DNA of 6,705 bases from Actinomycetes bacterium. GTDB taxonomy: Bacteria > Actinomycetota > Acidimicrobiia > Acidimicrobiales > Microtrichaceae. Below are positions 1 through 6,032 of the stretch, piece after piece. Each line of letters begins with the position of its first letter. The stretch's first letter is position 1. The stretch lies in assembly GCA_023423475.1 (NCBI GenBank), contig JAFAFN010000062.1, forward strand, positions 1 to 6,705, read 5' to 3'. Position numbers and translations under genes: made by a program. Under the pieces are notes generated by a model, which worked only from the letters and a program-made list of their open reading frames with translations, made no database searches and had not been told where the DNA came from.

Positions 1-103
1 GGCACACGTCGTCGAAGGTCAGCCCGAGCGAGCCGAACCGTGCCAGCGGGTCCGTCGCTCCCGGGTGAGCGAGGCCGGCTGGGTCACTGGGGAGGGTCGC
101 CAT
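1..103 (-). CDS. guaB: IMP dehydrogenase (GuaB), N-terminal fragment, cut by window edge
   Basis: Reading the minus strand from the ATG at 103-101 gives 34 complete codons beginning MATLPSDPAGLAHP and containing FGSLGLTFDDVC near the edge. The LTFDDV motif, preceded by a short variable N-terminus, is the hallmark opening of IMP dehydrogenases, which oxidise IMP to XMP with NAD+ in the first committed step of GMP synthesis in the cytoplasm. The residue after DDV is usually Leu (DDVLLVP in most homologues); here it is Cys. The catalytic barrel, CBS domains and active-site Cys lie outside the window, so only family membership can be judged. The start is supported by the position of the motif and by a TAGGCT box 6 bases upstream with no Shine-Dalgarno, suggesting a leaderless message. 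The gene is divergent from the NADH dehydrogenase gene. The fragment is short, but the motif is distinctive. Confidence 0.82.
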   Translation of the reverse strand, partial: MATLPSDPAGLAHPGATDPLARFGSLGLTFDDVC

Positions 104-109
104 CTGGTG

Positions 110-115
110 AGCCTA
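110..115 (-). promoter_or_regulatory. -10 box of leaderless guaB promoter
   Basis: On the minus strand TAGGCT matches the actinobacterial -10 consensus TANNNT and ends 6 bases before the guaB ATG. No Shine-Dalgarno-like sequence lies between them, so transcription probably starts at or next to the A of the start codon. I see no good TTGACA-like -35 hexamer at 16-19 bases; that zone is occupied by an inverted repeat (132-149). Confidence 0.5.
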
Positions 116-131
116 GTCGTCCCGTCCGGGA

Positions 132-149
132 CGCTCCTGCGGAGGAGCG
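132..149. repeat. 7-bp perfect inverted repeat in the guaB/ndh divergent promoter region
   Basis: CGCTCCT and AGGAGCG are exact reverse complements separated by GCGG. The repeat lies 17-34 bases upstream of the guaB -10 box on the minus strand, overlapping the expected -35 zone, and about 75 bases upstream of the ndh -35 candidate. Position and symmetry suit a regulator binding site for guaB. There is no T-run, so a terminator is unlikely. No known operator is recognised. Confidence 0.4.
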
Positions 150-224
150 GGTCGGACCACGTGACAGGGGTAACGCGACCGCACGACGCCATCGCACGAC
201 GAGCCGGTCACGGCGGCAACTCCG

Positions 225-254
225 GTGACACCCGCCGAGGCACGGGCGTAGCGT
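225..254 (+). promoter_or_regulatory. Promoter of the NADH dehydrogenase gene, probably leaderless
   Basis: GTGACA at 225-230 matches TTGACA at five of six positions. After an 18-base spacer, TAGCGT at 249-254 matches TANNNT. The ATG follows 7 bases after the -10 box, where transcription would be expected to begin, and no Shine-Dalgarno is present in between. This is the best complete sigma-70-type promoter in the window. Confidence 0.6.
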
Positions 255-261
255 CTCGCCC

Positions 262-1542
262 ATGGAACGACGTCATCGAGTGGTCGTGGTCGGCGCAGGG
301 TTCGGTGGACTGGCGCTGGTCAAGTCCCTCGAAGGGGTTCCGGTCGACGTGGTCCTGGTGGACTCGAACAACTTCCACACGTTCCAGCCGTTGCTCTACC
401 AGGTCGCGACCGCCGGCCTCGACGGCGACGACATCGCCCACCCGGTCCGCGGGATCGTGGCGCGCCAGGGCGGCGACATCGACGTACGACTCGGCACGGT
501 CACGTCGCTCGACCTCGATCGTCGCACCGTCCACTTCGACGACGGACCGCCGCTGGAGTACGACGAGCTGGTGCTCGCCGCCGGTGCGGTGACCGCCACC
601 TACGGCGTGCCGGGGGTCGCGGAGCACGCCTTCGGCCTCAAGAACCTCGCCGACGCGTTGGGGCTGCGGGCCCACGTGCTGCACCAGTTCGAGCGGGTCG
701 CGGTGGACCGCTCGCTGATCGACGAGGGAGTGCTGAACTTCGTGATCGCCGGAGGTGGACCCACCGGGGTCGAGCTGGCCGGGGGTCTCGTCGAGCTGTT
801 CGACCGGGTGCTGGTCAAGGACTTCCCGACCCTCGACGTGCGACGCGCCCGGGTGGTTCTGGTCGAGCCGGCCGATCGCCTGTTGTCGACCTTCTCGCCG
901 CGACTGTCGGGAATGGCGCGGCGCACGCTCGCAGGCCGTGGCGTCGAGGTCGTGCTCGGTGTCGGTGTGGCGGGGACCGACGGCAAGGTCGTCGAGCTGA
1001 CCGACGGCAGCCGCGTGCCCGTCGGCACGCTCGTGTGGACGGCGGGCATCACCGCGAGTCCGCTCGCCCGTCAGGTGGCCGAGCAGCTCGGCGACGATGC
1101 GCTGACGCGTGGAGGGCGGATCGTTGTCGGCCCTCAGCTCACCGTCCCGGGTCACGACGAGGTGTTCGTCATCGGCGATCTCGCCGGGTCCACCGACGAC
1201 GCGGGCGACCTGCTGCCCCAGGTCGCCCCGGTCGCGATGCAGGGTGGCGCATTCGTCGGCGAGGTGATCCGAGCCCGCCGTGACGGCGTCGAGGTCGGCT
1301 GGTTCCGCTACCGCGACAAGGGTTCGATGGCGACGATCGGGCGTCACGCCGCGGTCGCGCAGCTGCCGGGCGGGATACGGCTGAGCGGCACCCCGGGGTG
1401 GCTCGCATGGCTGGGTCTGCACCTGGTGATGCTGGTGGGGTTCAGGAACCGGGTGAACGTGCTGGTCAACTGGGCGTGGAACTACCTGACCTATGACCGT
1501 GCGTCGCGGCTGATCGTGGGGGAGTCCCCACCCAAGGAGTGA
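262..1542 (+). CDS. ndh: Type II NADH dehydrogenase (NADH:quinone oxidoreductase, FAD)
   Basis: This 426-residue protein has the two-dinucleotide-fold layout of NDH-2, the single-subunit, non-proton-pumping enzyme that passes electrons from NADH through FAD to membrane quinone. An N-terminal FAD fold has GAGFGG at residues 11-16. A second fold has GGGPTGVE at 164-171 for NADH. VFVIGDLA at 301-308 carries the conserved Asp306 that contacts FAD. The quinone-site segment PQVAPVAMQGG (319-329) reads APxAxQ where many homologues have AQxAxQ. The C-terminus, from YRDKGSMATIG (350-360) through the Trp-rich stretch GWLAWLGLH and the final WAWNYLTYDRASRLI, is the typical amphipathic region that anchors NDH-2 to the inner face of the membrane. 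The length is close to family members (about 430-460). There is no signal peptide or transmembrane helix at the N-terminus. The start follows a leaderless-type promoter. Subfamilies that use other NAD(P)H donors or quinones cannot be excluded. Confidence 0.9.
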   Translation: MERRHRVVVVGAGFGGLALVKSLEGVPVDVVLVDSNNFHTFQPLLYQVATAGLDGDDIAHPVRGIVARQGGDIDVRLGTVTSLDLDRRTVHFDDGPPLEYDELVLAAGAVTATYGVPGVAEHAFGLKNLADALGLRAHVLHQFERVAVDRSLIDEGVLNFVIAGGGPTGVELAGGLVELFDRVLVKDFPTLDVRRARVVLVEPADRLLSTFSPRLSGMARRTLAGRGVEVVLGVGVAGTDGKVVELTDGSRVPVGTLVWTAGITASPLARQVAEQLGDDALTRGGRIVVGPQLTVPGHDEVFVIGDLAGSTDDAGDLLPQVAPVAMQGGAFVGEVIRARRDGVEVGWFRYRDKGSMATIGRHAAVAQLPGGIRLSGTPGWLAWLGLHLVMLVGFRNRVNVLVNWAWNYLTYDRASRLIVGESPPKE

Positions 1543-1560
1543 GGCCGGCGCGCACCGCGG

Positions 1561-1566
1561 TACGGT
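1561..1566 (+). promoter_or_regulatory. Possible -10 box for a leaderless internal promoter of the 129-residue gene
   Basis: TACGGT fits TANNNT and ends 6 bases before the ATG at 1573; there is no Shine-Dalgarno. No convincing -35 is visible (GTGAGG at 1539-1544 is weak), so the gene may also be read through from ndh, whose stop is only 30 bases upstream. Confidence 0.35.
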
Positions 1567-1572
1567 GACACC

Positions 1573-1962
1573 ATGGCCACGCTGTCGTTCGAAGGTGACA
1601 CCAACGGCGAGATCCTCATCAAGGTGAAGCGCTGGCTCGCCTCGGTCGAGGGCAACGAGACCTCCGCGATCTCGGCCGTCCAGGCGGTCAGCCAGGGCGC
1701 GGAGCTGACCAAGGACGCGCTGCGGATCATCGCCAGCTCGGCACCGGAGCCCATCGCGCAGTCCGAGGTCGTCAAGGGACTGACCAACATGGGCTACAAG
1801 GTCACCGACGCCACCAAGGACGCCGTGGTCTCCGGCCTCGACTCGATCGAGGAGATGACCGGCGGGGGTGTCGTGCACCAGGCGACCAAGGCAGCCGGCA
1901 AGGTGGCGTACCAGATGAACGCGACCATGGCCCGCCAGCTGCTCCGTTCGCTGCGCGGCTGA
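1573..1962 (+). CDS. Conserved-looking small soluble protein of unknown function (129 aa)
   Basis: I do not recognise this family. The protein has no signal peptide, transmembrane helix or cysteine, and is probably cytoplasmic. Residues 1-27 (MATLSFEGDTNGEI..WLASVEG) look like a short strand and a helix. Residues 31-55 are helical. Residues 48-101 (DALRIIASSAPEPIAQSEVVKGLTNMGY...MTGGGVV) have the rhythm of a winged-helix fold: helix, short turn, helix, a Gly-Tyr turn, a longer helix, then a Gly-rich hairpin. The C-terminal 25 residues form a basic amphipathic helix ending QLLRSLRG. The DNA-binding idea is inference from pattern only. The gene lies 30 bases after ndh and 40 bases before the membrane-protein gene, all co-directional, so co-transcription is possible. 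Base composition and third-position GC match the neighbours, which supports a genuine gene. The ATG start is supported by the -10-like box just upstream and by the lack of a better alternative. Confidence 0.75.
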   Translation: MATLSFEGDTNGEILIKVKRWLASVEGNETSAISAVQAVSQGAELTKDALRIIASSAPEPIAQSEVVKGLTNMGYKVTDATKDAVVSGLDSIEEMTGGGVVHQATKAAGKVAYQMNATMARQLLRSLRG

Positions 1963-1964
1963 CC

Positions 1965-2003
1965 ATGCCCGATTGGTTCCCGGGGGCCGGTCCGAACCGT
2001 TGA
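1965..2003 (+). other. 12-codon mini-ORF linking two genes by stop/start overlap
   Basis: An ATG 2 bases after the stop of the 129-residue gene opens a 12-codon frame (MPDWFPGAGPNR) whose TGA at 2001-2003 overlaps the ATG at 2003 of the membrane-protein gene as TGATG. No strong Shine-Dalgarno precedes either ATG. It could carry ribosomes from the upstream gene into the next by termination-reinitiation, or it could be chance. Confidence 0.25.
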
Positions 2004-3982
2004 TGCAGGCCCTCCTGGTGACGCTCGCCGTCACCGGCACGGTGGTCGCCGTGGGCACGATCGTCGGCGCGTCGCTGCTGGCCTGGCTCCGCGGCACGGA
2101 ACGGCCCGTCGCCATCGCTCCGGCCGTGGGGTTGGGCGCCATCGTCCTGTGGCACAGCACGCTCGGACTCGTGGTGCCGCCAGGGTCGTGGGCGGCCGTG
2201 GCGGTGACCGTGGTCGCGTCGGCGATCCTGGTCGCGGTCACCAGCCGGCGACGCGCCGAGCCGTTCGCCGCCTGTCTGGCGAAGTGGCGCACACTGGTGG
2301 CGGCGACGGCGCTCGGCCTGCTGTGCGCCGTGCCGTTCCTTCTGGTGGTCGCACGATCAGGTTCGACCTCGTTCGTGCACCTGGGGACCAACCACGACGG
2401 CTACTTCTTCACCGCGGTGCCCCAATGGCTCTCGGACCACACGACGCTGGGCGGATCGGGTCTGGTGGCCGACGGCAGCGCGGTGGACACGCCCCTGCTG
2501 GGCTCGACCTGGGACGTCTTCTGGAACGGTCGTTGGCGGGTCGGTTCGGACGCGCTGACATCCGCCGCGTCGCGACTCGTCGGCGGCGAGGCCGACCGGG
2601 TCTGGATGTCGATGGCGATCTCGTACCTCGTCGTGCTCGTCGCCGCTGCCCAGGCGATGGCGAGGTCGCTCGGACTCTCGGCGGCTCGGAGCCTCGTCGC
2701 CGCAGCGGTGGTCGGCACCGCCGCAGCGACGCTCGACGCCGTGGTCGATCAGCACACCCCGACCGTGCTGGCCCTCGCACTGCTCGTGGTGCTCGCCATC
2801 GAGCTCTGGCGGGGTGCGACGAGCGACGACGACGGCGCCTCCCCGTTCCTGGTCGCCCTCTGCGCCGGCGCGGTGGCCGCGGTCTACGTCGAGCTCCTCT
2901 CGCTCGCCCTGTTGCCGCTGTTGGCGGTGACGCTGGTGTCCTGGCGCCGCGCCGGTCGGGTCGACCTGATCTGGCTCCGCACGACCGCGGTGTGGAGCGT
3001 CGTGCTCGCAGGGCCAGCTTGGATCCGCGGGCTGTCCGGTGCGGCGACGGGCAGCGCGCCCGGGGGCTTCCGCTCCGCGTTCGCCGCGGGCGACGGCTGG
3101 TTCAGCAGCCTGAACGCGTTCGCCCGCGGCTCCTCGCAACCGATCGTGTCGATCTCGTCGGTGACGGCCCTCACGGCGGTCGCGGTGACGGTCTTCGCGT
3201 TGGTGCTCGTCGGCGGGCTGGTCGCGACCTTCCGCTTCGGTGACCATCGGGTGTGGTGGGCGAGCCTCCTGGTGTCGGTCGCGCTGTGGTGGTTCGGACT
3301 CGGGTTCGTGGACCGCTCCGGCTACCCCCAGCAGCGTCTCGTCGAGTGGGGTGCTCCGCTGCTGCTGCTCGGGGCGCTGGTCGGCTGGGATGCCATCTCG
3401 CGCCGCCCGATCACCCTGGCGGGTCCTCGTACTTCGCCCAGGGTGGCCAAGCTCACGGGGGTCGGGGTGTTCGCGCTCGCGGCGCTCGTGCTGATCGGTC
3501 CCGGGCTGGAGCGGGCCGCCAGGATCGAGGAGCGGCCCGGGCGGCGGGTCGACGGTGAGCTCGCCGCCGCTGCGGACTGGGTGGCACAGCGTGACCCGAT
3601 CGGTGGGGCGACCCTCGTGCTCACGAGCGACTACATGATGAACCTCTGGACGCCCTTCGTCCTCCGTGACCTGCCGGCGACGTCCTATCTGAACGTGTAC
3701 CGCGAGTACTTCGCCGTCGATCACCTGGGTCCGGCGGCGGGGCGGCGGTGGCTCCTGCTCGACCGCGAGGCCTTCGAGCGAGCGAGCATCCCGGCGAACT
3801 CGGTGGTGGAGTCGAACGGTCGGTTCGTCCTCGTGGACCTCCACTCCGGCGGACCGGTCGAGCTCGAGGTCCCCCCGGGTCACCACGGGCGGTGGTCTGC
3901 CACCGGCGAGGTGGCTCGGGTCGTGCTCGATGGCGACACGGTCAGCTGCTCGGTCGGTGGTGACCCGGTCGCGTGTGCGTGA
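2003..3982 (+). CDS. Polytopic membrane protein, GT-C glycosyltransferase-like, substrate unknown
   Basis: This 659-residue protein has roughly 12-13 hydrophobic segments (about residues 2-29, 36-58, 62-80, 97-117, 200-220, 230-248, 255-272, 285-316, and four or five more up to about 500), followed by a soluble C-terminal domain of about 155 residues. Basic clusters at 82-96 (TSRRRAEP..AKWR) and in later loops put those loops in the cytoplasm. That places the 118-199 loop, with HLGTNHDGYFF at 126-136, and the C-terminal domain outside. An acidic motif in an early external loop plus a C-terminal extracytoplasmic domain is the plan of GT-C enzymes, which use lipid-linked sugars; Asp132 is the candidate catalytic residue. 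This is inference: no family signature is definite, and it could be an uncharacterised O-antigen/polysaccharide-type membrane protein. The ATG at 2003 is chosen because the first helix begins immediately; TTG at 1973 and 2000 are alternatives. The Shine-Dalgarno is weak. Confidence 0.72.
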   Translation: MQALLVTLAVTGTVVAVGTIVGASLLAWLRGTERPVAIAPAVGLGAIVLWHSTLGLVVPPGSWAAVAVTVVASAILVAVTSRRRAEPFAACLAKWRTLVAATALGLLCAVPFLLVVARSGSTSFVHLGTNHDGYFFTAVPQWLSDHTTLGGSGLVADGSAVDTPLLGSTWDVFWNGRWRVGSDALTSAASRLVGGEADRVWMSMAISYLVVLVAAAQAMARSLGLSAARSLVAAAVVGTAAATLDAVVDQHTPTVLALALLVVLAIELWRGATSDDDGASPFLVALCAGAVAAVYVELLSLALLPLLAVTLVSWRRAGRVDLIWLRTTAVWSVVLAGPAWIRGLSGAATGSAPGGFRSAFAAGDGWFSSLNAFARGSSQPIVSISSVTALTAVAVTVFALVLVGGLVATFRFGDHRVWWASLLVSVALWWFGLGFVDRSGYPQQRLVEWGAPLLLLGALVGWDAISRRPITLAGPRTSPRVAKLTGVGVFALAALVLIGPGLERAARIEERPGRRVDGELAAAADWVAQRDPIGGATLVLTSDYMMNLWTPFVLRDLPATSYLNVYREYFAVDHLGPAAGRRWLLLDREAFERASIPANSVVESNGRFVLVDLHSGGPVELEVPPGHHGRWSATGEVARVVLDGDTVSCSVGGDPVACA

Positions 3983-4017
3983 CCGGCGCGGCGCGTCGCG
4001 TCTGAGCAACCGTTCAT

Positions 4018-4044
4018 CGGGCCGGCGGGGCCATCGTCGGCCCG
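4018..4044 (+). other. GC-rich inverted repeat between the membrane-protein and dehydrogenase genes
   Basis: CGGGCC at 4018-4023 and GGCCCG at 4039-4044 are exact reverse complements around a 15-base loop, within the 88-base gap after the stop at 3982. It could end transcription from upstream, but there is no T-run and the loop is long, so this is weak. Confidence 0.2.
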
Positions 4045-4056
4045 GATCGTCGCGGC

Positions 4057-4062
4057 TAGCGT
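4057..4062 (+). promoter_or_regulatory. Possible -10 box of the dehydrogenase operon, leaderless type
   Basis: TAGCGT, the same hexamer as the ndh -10 box, ends 8 bases before the ATG at 4071. CGGAG directly abuts that ATG, too close to act as a normal Shine-Dalgarno, which fits leaderless translation. No good -35 is visible. The box also helps decide the start of the small-subunit gene. Confidence 0.4.
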
Positions 4063-4070
4063 CGTCGGAG

Positions 4071-4487
4071 ATGTCGGGGCGAGGAGTGCCGCCGGAGTCG
4101 GTGCCGCGGCGGACCGTGCTCATGACAGGGGCGGCCTTGCTGGGCACGCTCCCACTGCTGAGCGCGATCGGATGCAGCGACGGCTCGGACGGCGGCGCCG
4201 GTCCGGACGCGGACACCCCGACCCCGGACGCCGGGTCGTTCTGGTCGGTGATCGCGGAGCAGGCGATCGCTGATGATCCCTCGCTCGACGGGGTGTCCGC
4301 AGCGACGCAGCTCGGTCTTGTGCCGGGCGAGGTCGAACCCGACTCGATGGCGCCTGCACAGCGCGAGCCGTTGCAGGAGACCATCGCAGCCGACGTGGCC
4401 GCCGGTCGGATGCGGTCCGTTGCCGGCTGGGACCTGGCCGAGACCGAGGTGCTGCTCGCCGTCGCCGCCGCGGAGAGCGAGCGATGA
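4071..4487 (+). CDS. Tat-signal small subunit of a two-subunit GMC dehydrogenase
   Basis: The protein is 138 residues if it starts at ATG 4071. The N-terminus is a twin-arginine signal: a polar stretch, then PRRTVLM (12-18), a hydrophobic core ALLGTLPLL, and SAIGC (31-35), a plausible lipobox with Cys35 as lipid anchor. A Gly/Asp/Pro-rich linker follows (36-53). The mature domain of about 85 residues is helical and ends VAGWDLAETEVLLAVAAA (GWDL at 119-122), resembling the GWxLSxTExxLxA ending of sorbitol/fructose dehydrogenase small subunits. Known members of that group provide the Tat signal that carries the folded FAD subunit out of the cytoplasm. The gene overlaps the GMC gene by ATGA, implying equimolar coupled translation. 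An upstream in-frame ATG at 3930 lies inside the preceding gene and would bury the signal peptide, so it is rejected; GTG at 4086 or 4101 would keep the RR motif and remains possible. Family assignment rests on context plus weak motifs. Confidence 0.72.
   Translation: MSGRGVPPESVPRRTVLMTGAALLGTLPLLSAIGCSDGSDGGAGPDADTPTPDAGSFWSVIAEQAIADDPSLDGVSAATQLGLVPGEVEPDSMAPAQREPLQETIAADVAAGRMRSVAGWDLAETEVLLAVAAAESER
4472..4475 (+). promoter_or_regulatory. Ribosome binding site of the GMC large-subunit gene
   Basis: GGAG lies 8 bases before the ATG at 4484, inside the end of the small-subunit gene. It fixes the start at 4484 and, with the ATGA overlap, supports coupled translation. Confidence 0.55.
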
Positions 4488-5989
4488 CGATCGAGGCGGC
4501 ATCGTCGCTGGCGCCCGGGACGACCGTGACCGCAGCGGTCGCGATCGTCGGCGGCGGGCCCGCCGGCATCACCGTGGCACTCGATCTCGCCGCGGCCGGC
4601 GTCGACGTCGTCGTGCTCGAGAGCGGAGAACGGGACCCGACCGAAGAGGGCAGGGAGCTCGACCGCGGCGAGATCGTGGGCACGCCGTTCCTGTTCGGGA
4701 GCACGTCGATGACCACGTCGGACACACGGATCCGTGCGCTCGGCGGTGCATCGGGGCACTGGGCCGGGCTGTGTCGACCGCTCGAGGAGATCGATCTGCG
4801 CGCTCGCCCATGGCTGCCGGGATCGGGCTGGCCGATCTCCCGTGCGGACCTGGACCCCTGGTACGCCGAGGCCAACGACACCCTGCGACTCGGCACCATG
4901 GGGTTCGACCCTGCTGGGTGGTTCCAGCGCACCGGTGCCGAGCAGTTGATCCTGCCCGGACCGCTCGAGACGATCATCGTGCAGGGCTCCCCGCCGGTGC
5001 GCTTCGGCAGCGACGCGGCGACCCGACTCGAGGCCGCGGACGGGCCGAGGGTGCTGCTCGGCGCGACCGCGGTCGACGCGACGCTCGACGGCAGGTCGGA
5101 TCGACTCGCCGGGCTGACCATCGTGACGTCGGAGGGGCGGACCCACGACGTCGTCGCCGACACCTTCGTGCTCGCCGCCGGCGGCTACGAGGTCGCCCGA
5201 CTCCTGCTCTCCTGGGACGGCGAACGTGGCGTGGCGAACTCGTCGGATCGTGTCGGCCGCGGCTTCGCCGATCACCCGCACCGCTCTGCCGGACAGGTGC
5301 GGGTGCTGCTCGACTCCGACGCCCCGCCGCTGTACTCGTGGGGCGACACGCCGGGCGACGAGCCACCCACCCGCGTCTGGGGCGGGTGGGCACCGACCGC
5401 CGAGACCCAGGAGGCCGAGGGCATCTCGAGCAGCGCGCTGTTCCTGCGCTTCGCGGGCGAGGCCGCGGTCGACGAGGCGATCCCGGGTCCGCTCGACGAT
5501 GCCGTCGGCCCGTTGCTCTCGTGGAGCACCGGTGACCCTCGGGCTCGGATCGCCCGGGTCGACGTCCGTTCCGAGCAGGGGTTCGACCCGAACAGCCGCA
5601 TCACGCTCGGCAAGGAACGCGACGCGTCCGGCCTCCGGCGGGTGCGGATCGACTGGCGGACCTCGGAGCTGGACGATCGCACCGGCCGTCGCACCGTCGA
5701 GCTGTTCGCTGCCGAACTGGCGAGAGCGGGGCGCGGCCGGGTCCAGATCGAACCCGGCGGCCGCCCCTACGAGGACCTTCCCTTCGAGATCGGCTGCCAC
5801 CCGATGGGGACCGCCCGGATGAGCGACGATCCCGCCGCAGGGGTGGTCGACGCGGACCTCCGGACACACGACGTCGAGAACCTCTACGTCTGCTCGAGCG
5901 CGGTCTTCCCGACCGGCGGCCACGCCAACCCCACCATGACGATCGTGGCGCTCGCCCATCGCCTGGCGGCACACCTCGGTGGCACCTGA
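4484..5989 (+). CDS. GMC-family FAD-dependent dehydrogenase, catalytic subunit
   Basis: This 501-residue flavoprotein belongs to the glucose-methanol-choline family, which oxidises alcohol groups of sugars, sterols or other alcohols. It has an N-terminal FAD fold with GGGPAG at 23-28 and Glu46 (LESGE) for the adenosine ribose. GGASGHWAG at 87-95 is the second flavin-contact motif, followed by GWPISRADLDPWY. The signature C-terminus runs from CHPMGTARM (His439) through VVDADLRTHDVENLYV to FPTGGHANPTMTIVALAHRLA (His480/Asn482). His439 and Asn482 occupy the positions of the usual catalytic His/Asn pair. The length is typical of bacterial two- or three-subunit GMC dehydrogenases and shorter than many stand-alone oxidases. 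The protein has no signal peptide; export probably depends on the Tat-signal small subunit encoded just upstream. No CxxCH cytochrome gene is present nearby, so the acceptor (quinone, external cytochrome or oxygen) is unknown. The substrate cannot be read from the sequence. Sterol oxidases of this family also occur next to guaB3 in mycobacteria, but I do not see reason to call this one ChoD. Confidence 0.9.
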   Translation: MTIEAASSLAPGTTVTAAVAIVGGGPAGITVALDLAAAGVDVVVLESGERDPTEEGRELDRGEIVGTPFLFGSTSMTTSDTRIRALGGASGHWAGLCRPLEEIDLRARPWLPGSGWPISRADLDPWYAEANDTLRLGTMGFDPAGWFQRTGAEQLILPGPLETIIVQGSPPVRFGSDAATRLEAADGPRVLLGATAVDATLDGRSDRLAGLTIVTSEGRTHDVVADTFVLAAGGYEVARLLLSWDGERGVANSSDRVGRGFADHPHRSAGQVRVLLDSDAPPLYSWGDTPGDEPPTRVWGGWAPTAETQEAEGISSSALFLRFAGEAAVDEAIPGPLDDAVGPLLSWSTGDPRARIARVDVRSEQGFDPNSRITLGKERDASGLRRVRIDWRTSELDDRTGRRTVELFAAELARAGRGRVQIEPGGRPYEDLPFEIGCHPMGTARMSDDPAAGVVDADLRTHDVENLYVCSSAVFPTGGHANPTMTIVALAHRLAAHLGGT

Positions 5990-6002
5990 TCCCGGGCCGG
6001 GA
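5990..6002 (+). repeat. Short palindrome immediately after the GMC stop codon
   Basis: TCCCGG and CCGGGA flank a central G, starting at the base after TGA. As RNA it would form a five-pair stem with a three-base loop. It may stall or end transcription before guaB3 or bind a regulator; no T-run follows, so a classic intrinsic terminator is not supported. Confidence 0.25.
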
Positions 6003-6032
6003 CAGGAGGAAGGCGTCGGGTCCGAACACAAC

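Noticed and set aside
158..163. CACGTG palindrome in the divergent promoter region
   Set aside because: A 6-base palindrome is expected by chance, and there is no extended symmetry or second copy to support a binding site.
65..592. Plus-strand open frame across the intergenic region and into ndh
   Set aside because: The Ser/Arg/Thr-rich translation has no motifs, and it overlaps both the guaB start and the ndh coding region in another frame.
1517..1530. TGGGG-GAGT-CCCCA hairpin near the end of ndh
   Set aside because: It lies inside the coding sequence, has only five pairs and no T-run, and needs no regulatory explanation.
1973..2002. TTG start at 1973 for the membrane protein
   Set aside because: It would add only ten polar residues (MVPGGRSEPL) with no Shine-Dalgarno. 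ATG 2003 is directly before the first helix and forms the TGATG overlap. Not excluded, but less likely.
208..2391. Minus-strand open frame of 727 codons opposite ndh and the 129-residue gene
   Set aside because: Same compositional pattern, no recognisable domains, and it covers three convincing plus-strand starts. It is a shadow of their codon bias.
4033..4068. Three loose TCGTCGG-like repeats before the small-subunit gene
   Set aside because: Spacing is irregular (13 and 15 bases), one copy is imperfect, and TCGTCG words are common throughout this DNA.
3930..4070. Upstream in-frame extension of the small-subunit gene to ATG 3930
   Set aside because: It would overlap the membrane-protein gene by 53 bases and add 47 Arg/Ser-rich residues ahead of the Tat signal. 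The start at 4071 places the RR motif correctly and has a -10-like box.
2357..6031. Very long minus-strand open frame (1224 codons) antisense to the membrane protein and the dehydrogenase genes
   Set aside because: Its translation is low-complexity, rich in Arg, Asp, Gly, His and Pro, with no domain motifs. It crosses several genes with clear family motifs on the other strand. Long antisense frames are expected at this GC content.
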